A DNA stretch of 51,498 nt from Rhodoferax sp. (GTDB lineage Bacteria > Pseudomonadota > Gammaproteobacteria > Burkholderiales > Burkholderiaceae_C), in assembly GCA_030685025.1 (NCBI GenBank), contig JAUXWC010000193.1, positions 1-51,498 of the forward strand, given 5' to 3'. A model generated the notes under the pieces. It ran no database searches. It saw only the letters and a program-made list of their open reading frames with translations, and was not told the DNA's origin. Positions within the stretch are counted from its first letter, which is position 1; each line of letters begins with the position of its first letter. The position numbers were made by a program, and so were the translations under genes. Below, in pieces: positions 23,588-31,903 of this stretch.

Positions 23588-26530
23588 TCATTGGCAGGAT
23601 TCACACGTTGGATCATTGATGCCGCAGAACTTGATGTCGGTGGCAGCCTCCGACGCCATCTGCAATCGCACCGCCGCCGCCGCCGTATCGAGCGCGCTGA
23701 TGCCGCCCCTCGGGTTGGTGTCATGGTCCATGGACACCGCGTTCATGCGACCCGCCGTGACAGTGGATTTTTCCGCGTGGGTAGCCGACATGGTGCGCAG
23801 GTAGTAGGTCGTCTTGAGGCCGCGGACCCACGCCAGCTTGTAGGTTTCATCCAGCTTCTTGCCCGACGCGCCAGCCATATAGATATTCAGTGATTGCGCC
23901 TGGTCAATCCACTTCTGGCGACGCGCCGCGGCCTCAACCAGCCAGCGAGGCTCGATCTCGAACGCGGTTGCATACAGCGCCTTGATGTCGTCGGGCACAC
24001 GGTCAATCGGACCCAGTGAACCATCGAAGTGTTTGAGGTCCATCACCATCACGTCGTCCCACAGCCCGAGGCGCTTCAGGTCCCGCACCAGGTAGTGGTT
24101 GATGACGGTGAACTCGCCCGAAAGATTGGACTTCACCGACAGATTGCCAAAGCTGGGTTCGATTGAGGCATCGACACCGACGATGTTCGAGATGGTTGCC
24201 GTGGGAGCGATGGCGGTGCAGTTGGAGTTGCGCATGCCGTCGGTCGCAATCTTCTGGCGCAGGGCGGACCAGTCCAGCGTGGTGGAGCGGTCCACTTCCA
24301 GGTAGCCCCCGCGTTGCGTCGCCAGCAGGTCCAGCGTGTCGAGTGGCAGCACGCCCTGTTCCCACAGCGATCCTTTGTAGCTGCTGTAGGCGCCGCGCTC
24401 GCGTGCCAGTTCGGTCGATGCCCAGTAGGCGTAATAGCTGACGGCTTCCATCGACCGGTCGGCGAATTCGATTGCGGCCTCGCTGGCATACGCGACACCC
24501 AGCTCATACAGGCTGTCCTGGAAGCCCATGATGCCGAGCCCGACCGGGCGATGGCGCAGGTTCGAGTTGCGGGCTTTCTTGACGGCGTAGTAGTTGATGT
24601 CGATCACGTTGTCGAGCATGCGCATCGCAGTGGTGATGGTCGTCCGCAACTTGGCATGGTCCAGCATCAGGGCGCCGGGCGACTGCTTGTCGCCGCTGGC
24701 GATCAAATGCTGACGCAGGTTGATCGAGCCGAGGTTGCAGACCGCCGTTTCGGTGTCGCTGGTGTTGAGGGTGATCTCCGTGCAGAGATTGGACGAATGG
24801 ACCACCCCGACGTGCTGCTGCGGTGAGCGGATGTTGCAGGCGTCCTTGAAGGTGATCCACGGATGTCCGGTCTCGAACAGCATGGTCAGCATCTTGCGCC
24901 ACAGGTCGGCTGCCTGAACCACGCGTGAGGGCTTGATCTCACCGGCCGCCGCCCGGCTCTCGTAGGCGACGTAGGCGCGTTCGAACTCGGAGCCGATCTT
25001 GTCGTGCAGGTCCGGCACGCTGCTGGGCGAGAACAGGGTCCACTGGCCTTTCTCCATCACCCGGCGCATGAACAGGTCGGGAATCCAGTTGGCCGTGTTC
25101 ATGTCGTGGGTGCGCCGGCGGTCGTCCCCAGTGTTCTTGCGCAGTTCGAGAAACTCCTCGATGTCCAGGTGCCAGGTCTCCAGATAAGCGCACACCGCGC
25201 CCTTGCGCTTGCCGCCCTGGTTGACGGCCACGGCCGTGTCGTTGACCACCTTCAGGAACGGCACCACGCCTTGCGACTCGCCGTTGGTGCCCTTGATATG
25301 GGCGCCCAAGGCCCGCACACGGGTCCAATCGTTGCCCAGTCCGCCAGCGAACTTGGACAGCAGCGCGTTCTCCTTGATCGATTCATAGATGCCGTCCAGA
25401 TCGTCTGGAACGGTGGTCAGGTAGCAGCTTGAGAGCTGCGAGCGCAGCGTGCCGCTGTTGAACAGCGTGGGGGTGCTGGACATGAAGTCGAAGGAAGACA
25501 ATACTTCATAGAACTCGATGGCGCGGGCTTCGCGGTCCACTTCACCCAGCGCCAGACCCATGGCGACACGCATGAAGAACGCCTGAGGCAGTTCGATGCG
25601 AACCTTTCCAACGTGCAGGAAGTAGCGGTCATAAAGCGTCTGCAGGCCCAGGTAGTCGAACTTCAGGTCACGCTCGGCTTTGAGCGCCGCCGCCAGCCGC
25701 GCCAGATCGAACTGCCGCAAGCGTTCGTCCAGCAGGCCATTGGCGATACCCTTGCCAATGAAGCCTGGAAAGTAGTCCACGTAAGCCTGCGCCATGTCGG
25801 CCTGGGCCACATCCTCGCCCAGCACCTCGCGGGCGATGGTGTGAAACAACAAGCGGGCCGTGGCATAGGTGTAGTCGGGGTCACTCTCGATCAGGGTACG
25901 GGCGGCCAGGATCGAAGCCTTGTAGACCTCTTCCATCGGCACGCCGTCGTAGAGGTTGCGCAGCGTCTCCGCCAGGATCGGCTCGGGTTTGACGTCTGCG
26001 CCCAAGTCGGCGCAGGCCGTCTCGATCAGCCGGCGCAGCCGCGCGAGATCGAGCACCGTGCGTTCGCCCCGATCAAGGGTATGCAGCACCTGGCTTGGCT
26101 GGGGCGCTTGCGCGGCCACCTTGGCCCGCTCCTGGGTGCGCCGTTCGCGGTACAGCACATAGGCACGCGCGATCTCGTGGTGGCCACCGCGCATCAAGCC
26201 AAGTTCAACCTGATCCTGGACGTCTTCAATATGAAAGGTGCCGCCACCGGGACGTGAGCGTACGAGTGCGCGGATGACGCCTTGTGTCAGCGCTTCGACG
26301 ACCTCGCGAACGCTGGCCGACGCGGCACCGTGCGTGCCGTGAATGGCTAAGAATGCCTTCATCATGGCCACTGCGATCTTGGCCGGCTCGAATGGAACGA
26401 CGGCGCCGTTGCGCCGAATGATCTGGTAATGGTTCAACGTGTGTTCGGGTGTCATCGTGGCACCCGTCGCAAAGTGACGGGGGTTGGCGATGACGGAATC
26501 GGTCGCGGTTGCTTGCGTTGCGGTGTGCAC
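23588..26530 (-). CDS. nrdA: Ribonucleoside-diphosphate reductase, alpha subunit
   Basis: Catalytic subunit reducing NDPs to dNDPs. About 980 residues: an ATP-cone regulatory domain at about residues 30-125, the RNR barrel with FMSSTPTLFNSGT, NLCTEITLNTSDTE and AVCNLGSINL, and a C-terminal redox pair CESC. The start is GTG 26530: AGGAGAG lies seven bases before it. The frame is open to an ATG at 26659, but that codon falls inside the -35 element and between the two NrdR boxes, so it cannot be the start. nrdB follows, forming an nrdAB operon, probably repressed by NrdR when dATP is plentiful. Confidence 0.95.
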   Translation of the reverse strand: MHTATQATATDSVIANPRHFATGATMTPEHTLNHYQIIRRNGAVVPFEPAKIAVAMMKAFLAIHGTHGAASASVREVVEALTQGVIRALVRSRPGGGTFHIEDVQDQVELGLMRGGHHEIARAYVLYRERRTQERAKVAAQAPQPSQVLHTLDRGERTVLDLARLRRLIETACADLGADVKPEPILAETLRNLYDGVPMEEVYKASILAARTLIESDPDYTYATARLLFHTIAREVLGEDVAQADMAQAYVDYFPGFIGKGIANGLLDERLRQFDLARLAAALKAERDLKFDYLGLQTLYDRYFLHVGKVRIELPQAFFMRVAMGLALGEVDREARAIEFYEVLSSFDFMSSTPTLFNSGTLRSQLSSCYLTTVPDDLDGIYESIKENALLSKFAGGLGNDWTRVRALGAHIKGTNGESQGVVPFLKVVNDTAVAVNQGGKRKGAVCAYLETWHLDIEEFLELRKNTGDDRRRTHDMNTANWIPDLFMRRVMEKGQWTLFSPSSVPDLHDKIGSEFERAYVAYESRAAAGEIKPSRVVQAADLWRKMLTMLFETGHPWITFKDACNIRSPQQHVGVVHSSNLCTEITLNTSDTETAVCNLGSINLRQHLIASGDKQSPGALMLDHAKLRTTITTAMRMLDNVIDINYYAVKKARNSNLRHRPVGLGIMGFQDSLYELGVAYASEAAIEFADRSMEAVSYYAYWASTELARERGAYSSYKGSLWEQGVLPLDTLDLLATQRGGYLEVDRSTTLDWSALRQKIATDGMRNSNCTAIAPTATISNIVGVDASIEPSFGNLSVKSNLSGEFTVINHYLVRDLKRLGLWDDVMVMDLKHFDGSLGPIDRVPDDIKALYATAFEIEPRWLVEAAARRQKWIDQAQSLNIYMAGASGKKLDETYKLAWVRGLKTTYYLRTMSATHAEKSTVTAGRMNAVSMDHDTNPRGGISALDTAAAAVRLQMASEAATDIKFCGINDPTCESCQ

Positions 26531-26628
26531 TGTCTCTCCTGTGTTGTTGCCGTGCCTGGTCTGGGCCCAGTGTGTCCCGATGAACGCCTCGTGGTTGGCG
26601 AGGTGAAGCTCGTGTTGGCGAACAGGAC

Positions 26629-26644
26629 ACACTATATATGGGGT
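26629..26644 (-). promoter_or_regulatory. NrdR box 1
   Basis: ACACTATATATGGGGT closely matches the 16-bp NrdR consensus acaCwATATATwGtgt, with changes only in the right half. It covers the -10 element of the nrdA promoter. Its centre is 32 bp from that of box 2, about three helical turns, the usual spacing for paired NrdR boxes. Confidence 0.82.
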
Positions 26645-26659
26645 CTGAGGTGAATTCAA
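26631..26659 (-). promoter_or_regulatory. nrdA sigma-70 promoter
   Basis: On the minus strand TTGAAT (26659-26654), a 17-base spacer and TATAGT (26636-26631) make a near-consensus promoter. Transcription would begin near 26624, leaving a leader of about 95 bases before the nrdA GTG. It is embraced by the two NrdR boxes. Confidence 0.78.
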
Positions 26660-26660
26660 G

Positions 26661-26676
26661 CCACTACCGGTAGTGT
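26661..26676 (-). promoter_or_regulatory. NrdR box 2
   Basis: CCACTACCGGTAGTGT contains a perfect 14-bp palindrome, CACTACCGGTAGTG (26662-26675). It keeps the outer CACTA/TAGTG arms of the NrdR box; the AT-rich centre is replaced by CCGG. It lies just upstream of the -35 element, in phase with box 1. Confidence 0.78.
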
Positions 26677-26742
26677 ATTACCCGCAGTCGGCTTGAGGTG
26701 ATGTGGTCGCAATAACCAAGCCGCCAAACTGGTCAATTCGAC

Positions 26743-27357
26743 TCAGCGGGAGGTGGCGGGAAAGCATCGGGCTGGCCAGCCCAGGGTCCTCTGCAAGCGA
26801 GACCATTCAAAGCCGGGTCCCGGATCAAACTTGCGTCCAGGCGCAACATGTTCATGTCCGGCGATGTGTTCGATTGGATAGCGTTGCGCGATGGCGGCAC
26901 ACAGGGCCGACAACGTGGTGTACTGGTCCGGCTCGAACGTGTCGCCTTCGAGGCCCTCCAGCTCGATTCCGACGGAGAAGTCGTTGCAGTTGGTGCGCCC
27001 GTCGAATGCTGACGCGCCCGCGTGCCAGGCCCGGTCGTCACAACTGACGAACTGCCACAGTTCGCCACCGCGGCGAACGTAGAAGTGGGCCGACACCTTG
27101 AGGGTGTGGATGGTCGCGAAGTAGGGGTGCGCGTGCGCGGGCAACTGGTTGGTGAATAATTGCTGCACTTCATCGCCGCCGAACTGGCCCGGGGGCAGGC
27201 TGATCGAGTGCAGAACGATCAGGCTGGCTACCATGGACTGGGGACGGGGCCCAAAATTGGGTGAGCGCAACGGCCGGGCGAAGCGGTACCAGCCCTTGGC
27301 CCACAGTGTCGGGTCGTTGGCTGATTCAGATAGGATCTTCGGGGGGCTCGCTGCCAT
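26743..27357 (-). CDS. ampD: 1,6-anhydro-N-acetylmuramyl-L-alanine amidase AmpD
   Basis: Cytoplasmic zinc amidase that cleaves 1,6-anhydromuropeptides in wall recycling and thereby sets beta-lactamase inducer levels where ampR/ampC exist. The 204 residues have zinc ligands His50 (VLHSIS), His168 and Asp178 (AGHEHVAPGRKFDPG), and Glu132 (GIELEG) as catalytic acid. The pairing H168 to D178, ten apart, fits the AmpD family. The start overlaps the pilR end by 32 bases, which is unusual; a start slightly further in is possible but no clear alternative is seen. mpl, the next recycling step, is at 14125. Confidence 0.93.
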   Translation of the reverse strand: MAASPPKILSESANDPTLWAKGWYRFARPLRSPNFGPRPQSMVASLIVLHSISLPPGQFGGDEVQQLFTNQLPAHAHPYFATIHTLKVSAHFYVRRGGELWQFVSCDDRAWHAGASAFDGRTNCNDFSVGIELEGLEGDTFEPDQYTTLSALCAAIAQRYPIEHIAGHEHVAPGRKFDPGPGFEWSRLQRTLGWPARCFPATSR

Positions 27358-28801
27358 GGGGTGTGTCGATGTTGAGCCGGGCGATGCGGTAGCGCATCTG
27401 GCGCAGACTCAGGCCCAGGCGGGTTGCCGCGGCAGTCCGGTTGAAGCCGGTCTCATTGAGGGCCTGAATCAGGATGCGCCGCTCCTGCTGATCCAGATGG
27501 CCCTGCAGGTCGCTGGGGATTGCGCTTTGAGGGTCCGAGGCACGCTGATTGCGTACCCTTGCCGCCGGGGTGGTGGGATGGGGGTCACGCACCGCCAGAT
27601 CGATTTGCAGACTGTTGTCTTCGCTCAGCGCCAGAGCCCGGTGTAGCAGGTTTTCAAGCTCGCGCACGTTGCCGGTCAGGGGGTCCAGCGCGAGCTGTGT
27701 CAGCACGGAGTCGGACAAGGTCGGCACGGGCATGCCCGATTCGCCGGCAATACGATGGAGCAGGGTCTCGCACAACGCAGGCAAGTCGTCGCGGCGGTCT
27801 CGTAGTGGGGGAATGGCGATTTCGATCACGTTGAGCCGGTAATACAGATCCTGGCGAAACCGGCCGGCCAGAACTTCGGTGGCCAGGTTCTTGTGCGTGG
27901 CGCTGATGATGCGCACGTCGACCGGTTCCTCCTGGGTTGAACCGATAGGGCGCACACAGCGCTCCTGGATGGCGCGCAAGAGCTTGGACTGCATCGCGAT
28001 TGGCAAGTCGCCAATTTCGTCCAGAAACAGGGTGCCACCTTTGGCAGCTTGAAAGAAGCCGATCCGGTCCTGGGTCGAGCCGGTGTACGAGCCCTTTCTT
28101 GCGCCGAAGAACTCGGCCTCCAGCAGGTGCTCGGGGATCGCGCTGCAGTTCACGGCCACCATGGGGCCACTGGCGCGATGGCTGTTGGCATGAATCGCGG
28201 CGGCTACCAACTCCTTGCCGGTGCCCGACTCGCCACTGACCAGAACCGGAGCCATGCTGCGAGCGACCTTGACAATCCGCTCTTTGACCAGGCGCATGCT
28301 GGCAGACCCCCCGACCAGCCTCAGCAAGGCATTCTCGCCCGTCAGGCTGCGCCCAGGTGGCTCGGCCAGGCCTGGCGCCGCAGCGGGACCGCGACCGGGC
28401 TGACCGGGCCGCGTCAACGCATCCTGGACCGCTGACGCGATCACGGTGCGGAATTGCTTGAGGTCAACCGGCTTGGTCAGGTAGTCAAAGGCCCCGGCCT
28501 TGAGGGATTCGACCGCGTTCTCGGCGGAGCCATAGGCCGTGATGACGACACAGCGTTCGCCGCGACACTGCTCGCGCAGGCGCTGAATCAGTTGCATGCC
28601 CAGACCGTCGGGCAAGCGCATGTCGGTGATCACCACGTCAAAGCGCTTCTCTCCCAGGTGCTGCCAGGCTTCTTGCAGGCTTTCAGCGGCGTCAACCCGG
28701 TAGCCTTCGCGCAGCAGCGTCAGCTCATATAGGGTTCGCAGATCCGGTTCGTCATCGACGACGAGGATCTGGGCCGTTGTCAGGGGCGTGCTGGTGGCCA
28801 T
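27326..28801 (-). CDS. pilR: PilR-type sigma-54 response regulator
   Basis: NtrC-family regulator expected to activate sigma-54 promoters such as pilA, the major type IV pilin gene. It has 491 residues. The receiver domain carries Asp16/Asp17, phospho-acceptor Asp60 and Lys110; the AAA+ domain has Walker A GESGTGKE (190-197) and Walker B LFLDEIG; a Fis-type HTH ends the protein. The sigma-54 contact loop is GSYTGS (237-242) instead of GAFTGA: Thr240 is kept, but Phe is replaced by Tyr and the last Ala by Ser. The PilS kinase is directly upstream with a 22-base overlap. pilA itself is not in the window. Confidence 0.9.
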   Translation of the reverse strand: MATSTPLTTAQILVVDDEPDLRTLYELTLLREGYRVDAAESLQEAWQHLGEKRFDVVITDMRLPDGLGMQLIQRLREQCRGERCVVITAYGSAENAVESLKAGAFDYLTKPVDLKQFRTVIASAVQDALTRPGQPGRGPAAAPGLAEPPGRSLTGENALLRLVGGSASMRLVKERIVKVARSMAPVLVSGESGTGKELVAAAIHANSHRASGPMVAVNCSAIPEHLLEAEFFGARKGSYTGSTQDRIGFFQAAKGGTLFLDEIGDLPIAMQSKLLRAIQERCVRPIGSTQEEPVDVRIISATHKNLATEVLAGRFRQDLYYRLNVIEIAIPPLRDRRDDLPALCETLLHRIAGESGMPVPTLSDSVLTQLALDPLTGNVRELENLLHRALALSEDNSLQIDLAVRDPHPTTPAARVRNQRASDPQSAIPSDLQGHLDQQERRILIQALNETGFNRTAAATRLGLSLRQMRYRIARLNIDTPHGSEPPEDPI

Positions 28802-30540
28802 CGCGTCACTTCATCATTGTCAGTTGGCAGATCAATATCGACCGTGGAGACTGTCGGACCGAAGGTCACGATGAACTCGTTTCCATCCATTTCGGTGCCC
28901 CGAACCTTTCGCCGTGAACGACGATAGGAGATGGAGGCGCCGTGTCCTTCGCACAATTCACGGCAAATATACAGGCCCAGGCCGGTCGATCGACTCTCGG
29001 AAGAAAAGAAGGGCTCAAACAGGTGCCGCTCGACCGAGGGCTCCAGCGGCGGACTGTCGCTCCAGACGGAGAGCCGTGGCACGCCTTCAGCCGTCACGGT
29101 GGAAACCAGAACGCTGTCGATCTGACCACTGGCGTACCGCCTGGCGTTGTCCAGCAGGTTGACCAGGATGCGTCGCAGATGCTCGGATTCAAATGAGACC
29201 TCGGGTCCGACCGAGGTCATGGTCAGCCGCAGCAGGTGATGGCTTGCAGTTTGCTGCTGCCAATCCCGGCAGATCCGCTCCACCGCGCCATTGAGCGTCA
29301 GGCGGTGTGACGCGATGGTGCCCTCCCGGTTCTGCACGCGGGAGACATCCAGCACTTCCTCGACGATCCTCTCCAGCCGTTTGGCGTTTTGCTGGATCAT
29401 GAGCGTGAGTCGCTTTTGTCGCGCATCGGTCAGGTCTTCGTCAAGCAGGTCGTTGGCTTGGGCAATGGCAGCCAACGGGTTGCGGATCTCGTGGGCAACC
29501 GCGGCCGACAAGCGCCCCATGCTGGCGAGCTTGTCGGTGCGTAGCCGCGCTTCCATCTCTCGCTGGTCCTGCAGGAACATGACACACAGGGACTCGGCGT
29601 TGCCACCTTGGGCGCCGGTCAACTGGGTGCGCACGCGCACCCGCTGGGCGCCGTGGCCGGGGTGCGTGAGGGTAACGTCATGCTGCGCCGATTGCACACC
29701 GGCAAAGCTCTGTTTCATTACGTCCACCAGCGCCTGCCATCCCACTGCGGCGGCCAAGTCAAACGAACTCGCGTGCAGCGCGGCTTGCGAGCCCAGCAGG
29801 CGGCGCGCCGCCGGGTTGGCGGCCCGAACCAGGCCCTGGCGGTCAACGACCAGGACGCCATCGGTCAAGGACTCGATGACCAGCGCGTTGACCTGTCGCT
29901 GCACGCGCACCGCCAACTGACTGCGGTGTACCTTAAGTTCCTCCCGTGCCAGTCGGGTGGCAATCTGGTGCGACAGGAACGAGATGACGAAGCAGCCAGC
30001 GCCCGTCAGTGCCGCTTGCAGGAACTGCGCCGTCGCATCGCCCTGCGTCTGCAGCGAGGTCCAGGCCGCACCAAGCAGCAGCAGCAAGGTCACGCCGGCC
30101 GCCGCGCCCAGGGCCAGCAATAGCGAACCCAGCACACTGGCCATGAGCACTGGCAGCGCGAACAAGGGGGCATAGTTGATGTTGCCGCCCTGCAGCCATT
30201 GCAGGGCGGCGAAAGCGGCAATGTCTACGCCGATGGTTGCGAGTGACGAGAAGCTGACCGATCGCACCAGACGCCTCGGGCGGGCGGTGAACCGAAACGC
30301 CAGTGTGCTGACCAGGTAACCCAGGCAGACCAGTATCAGCGTGGTGTCCCGGCTTGATCCGAGCGCCAGGATGGTGCCCTGCAACAGCAGCAGCACCAGG
30401 CCAAGGGTGACTCTGGCGGTCATGAAACCGCGCCACAGGCGTTCAAACTCTTCTGGTCGCCCGTCCGACTCGTGGGCCTCGGAGTCAGGGTCGAGCCACG
30501 CTTGGTCAAACCAGGAGCGCGTGTCAGGTCCGCCGGCCAT
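28780..30540 (-). CDS. pilS: PilS-type membrane sensor histidine kinase
   Basis: Partner of PilR, 586 residues. Six membrane helices lie between about 40 and 190, the PilS layout, followed by a PAS-like domain (about 215-325), the phospho-acceptor His350 in VAHEIRNPLAAIA and an HATPase domain (NLLDNARRYASG and STGLGLYICRE). In Pseudomonas PilS senses pilin in the membrane and controls PilR phosphorylation. The gene starts right after the stop of the small zinc-ribbon gene (TGAATG), so they are co-transcribed. Confidence 0.92.
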   Translation of the reverse strand: MAGGPDTRSWFDQAWLDPDSEAHESDGRPEEFERLWRGFMTARVTLGLVLLLLQGTILALGSSRDTTLILVCLGYLVSTLAFRFTARPRRLVRSVSFSSLATIGVDIAAFAALQWLQGGNINYAPLFALPVLMASVLGSLLLALGAAAGVTLLLLLGAAWTSLQTQGDATAQFLQAALTGAGCFVISFLSHQIATRLAREELKVHRSQLAVRVQRQVNALVIESLTDGVLVVDRQGLVRAANPAARRLLGSQAALHASSFDLAAAVGWQALVDVMKQSFAGVQSAQHDVTLTHPGHGAQRVRVRTQLTGAQGGNAESLCVMFLQDQREMEARLRTDKLASMGRLSAAVAHEIRNPLAAIAQANDLLDEDLTDARQKRLTLMIQQNAKRLERIVEEVLDVSRVQNREGTIASHRLTLNGAVERICRDWQQQTASHHLLRLTMTSVGPEVSFESEHLRRILVNLLDNARRYASGQIDSVLVSTVTAEGVPRLSVWSDSPPLEPSVERHLFEPFFSSESRSTGLGLYICRELCEGHGASISYRRSRRKVRGTEMDGNEFIVTFGPTVSTVDIDLPTDNDEVTRWPPARP

Positions 30541-30774
30541 TCACGGCTCCGAACGGTTCAGGTGCTCGATACTGCAGTAGCTGCCCAGTTTGCCGGGCAC
30601 CGCCTCGGACGCCGGCACGTGCATCGCGCACTGATGGCACCGGACCATCTCCTGCGGGAGTGATTCGGACTTGTCCTTGCCGCGTATCGGCTGGTCCGCT
30701 TGCGGTGGTGCGCGTTGCGTGCGCCACAGCCACACACCGAAAATCACCACGCCCAGGGCAATCAAGAACTTCAT
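30541..30774 (-). CDS. PP0621-family small zinc-ribbon membrane protein
   Basis: A 77-residue protein with an N-terminal membrane helix (FLIALGVVIFGVWLW) and a short zinc site: Cys46 and Cys49 (CHQC), Cys67 and probably His71 (YCSIEH). The conserved MVRCxxCxxHxP pattern is typical of PP0621-type proteins, which sit beside pilSR in many beta- and gamma-proteobacteria. Function unknown. The MKFLIAL start is used because the upstream residues in frame do not look like protein. The stop abuts the pilS ATG, and its start overlaps the YpjD-like stop by about four bases. Confidence 0.8.
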   Translation of the reverse strand: MKFLIALGVVIFGVWLWRTQRAPPQADQPIRGKDKSESLPQEMVRCHQCAMHVPASEAVPGKLGSYCSIEHLNRSEP

Positions 30775-31601
30775 GCAGGGCGTCCAAGGATGACTTCGAT
30801 CACAAATCGCGATCCGACGTAGGCCAGGAACAGCAAGCCCGCCCCGGTATACAGCACCCGCACCGCCCGACGACCGCGCCAGCCAAATCGCGCACGACCG
30901 ACCAGCAGAACCGCGAAGGTCAACCAGGACAGCAAGGAGAAGACGGTCTTGTGATCCCACTTCCACGCTACACCGTGGCCATACAAGTGTTCACCAAAGA
31001 CTACGCCCACCAGCAGGGTGGCCGAAAGCAGCAGAAAGCCGGCGCCAACGAACCTGAAAGTCAGCCGCTCAAGTGTCAGCAGCGGCAAGCCGCTGTGCGG
31101 ATCGATTGCCAGCCGGATGCGCTCTTCGGCCCTGGTCATGAACCAGGCATGTACCACGGCGGTTCCAAACAGACCATACGATGCAATGCCCAGCGCCCAG
31201 TGCAGCGGCAGCCAGGCCGAGGCGTTGGCGTGCAAGGCGGTTCCCGGAAATGCCAACGCCAGCAATACCGAAGCGGCGCCCAGAATCGCCAGTGTCCAGC
31301 GCGTCTCGAGTTGCGGGTAGACGTGGCTTTCCACCGCGTAGACGGCTGCCACCAGCCATGCGGTCACGGACAGTGCCGGTGCGAATCCAAATCTGGGCGC
31401 GCTCCCCAGCAGACCGACGAGCAACACTGCGCCGTGCAGCAGCCATGCCAGCAACACCGCGGCACGCCGTGCTCGATCATGGAGCCGCTGCGTTGCGGCC
31501 GCCGAGACCAGGTACGCCGCGGCGGCGCCGAGGGCCAATCCAACGTTTAGAGCGGATCCATCAGCCATGGCGGCGGGCAGAATCAAGGCCGGGCTAGTCA
31601 T
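30771..31601 (-). CDS. YpjD-like cytochrome c assembly family membrane protein
   Basis: Inner-membrane protein of 276 residues with about eight membrane helices. Near the C-terminus is WKWDHKTVFSLLSW, a variant of the WxWDxK haem-handling motif of the CcsA/CcmC family. In E. coli ypjD is likewise next to ffh and divergent from it, supporting the name; the function there is not settled. Start MTSPALI at 31601; MADGSAL at 31568 is an alternative. Confidence 0.85.
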   Translation of the reverse strand: MTSPALILPAAMADGSALNVGLALGAAAAYLVSAAATQRLHDRARRAAVLLAWLLHGAVLLVGLLGSAPRFGFAPALSVTAWLVAAVYAVESHVYPQLETRWTLAILGAASVLLALAFPGTALHANASAWLPLHWALGIASYGLFGTAVVHAWFMTRAEERIRLAIDPHSGLPLLTLERLTFRFVGAGFLLLSATLLVGVVFGEHLYGHGVAWKWDHKTVFSLLSWLTFAVLLVGRARFGWRGRRAVRVLYTGAGLLFLAYVGSRFVIEVILGRPA

Positions 31602-31903
31602 GGCCCCGCCTTGTCGGAAAATAATGTGGTCGCACGGGCCGATTCGCCACGGGCGCAGCCATCGGGTGCACGATCAAACGAGTGGCGGTTTTCTGGGGTC
31701 CCATACTGCGAGTCTACCGCTGAGCCAGACGCTTGCGAAGCAGCGGCAGTTTGCGCCGCTGGTGTGAAACATTCCTTGGTATAGTTGACCGTGACATTCG
31801 GGTGCGGCCGGGTGGACCCATGCCGCAGCCATTCCTTAGCGCTGTGCAGATCGCCGGCCCCGTGTCGGCACCCAACCCAAGTCCCACCAGGCGGACACCC
31901 ACC
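31602..31903 (+). promoter_or_regulatory. Divergent ypjD-like/ffh intergenic region with an extended -10 promoter
   Basis: These 302 bases hold the divergent promoters of the YpjD-like gene and ffh. TGGTATAGT at 31777-31785 is an extended -10 element (TGn then TATAGT) on the plus strand, giving ffh a leader of about 110 bases. No good -35 lies 17 bases upstream, as is common for extended -10 promoters. I found no 4.5S RNA gene here. The ffh frame is open upstream to 31733, but the leader residues do not look like Ffh. Confidence 0.4.

Noticed and set aside
26531-26659. N-terminal extension of NrdA from the ATG at 26659
   Set aside because: The codons run through the -10/-35 promoter and an NrdR box. 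A good ribosome site precedes the GTG at 26530 instead.
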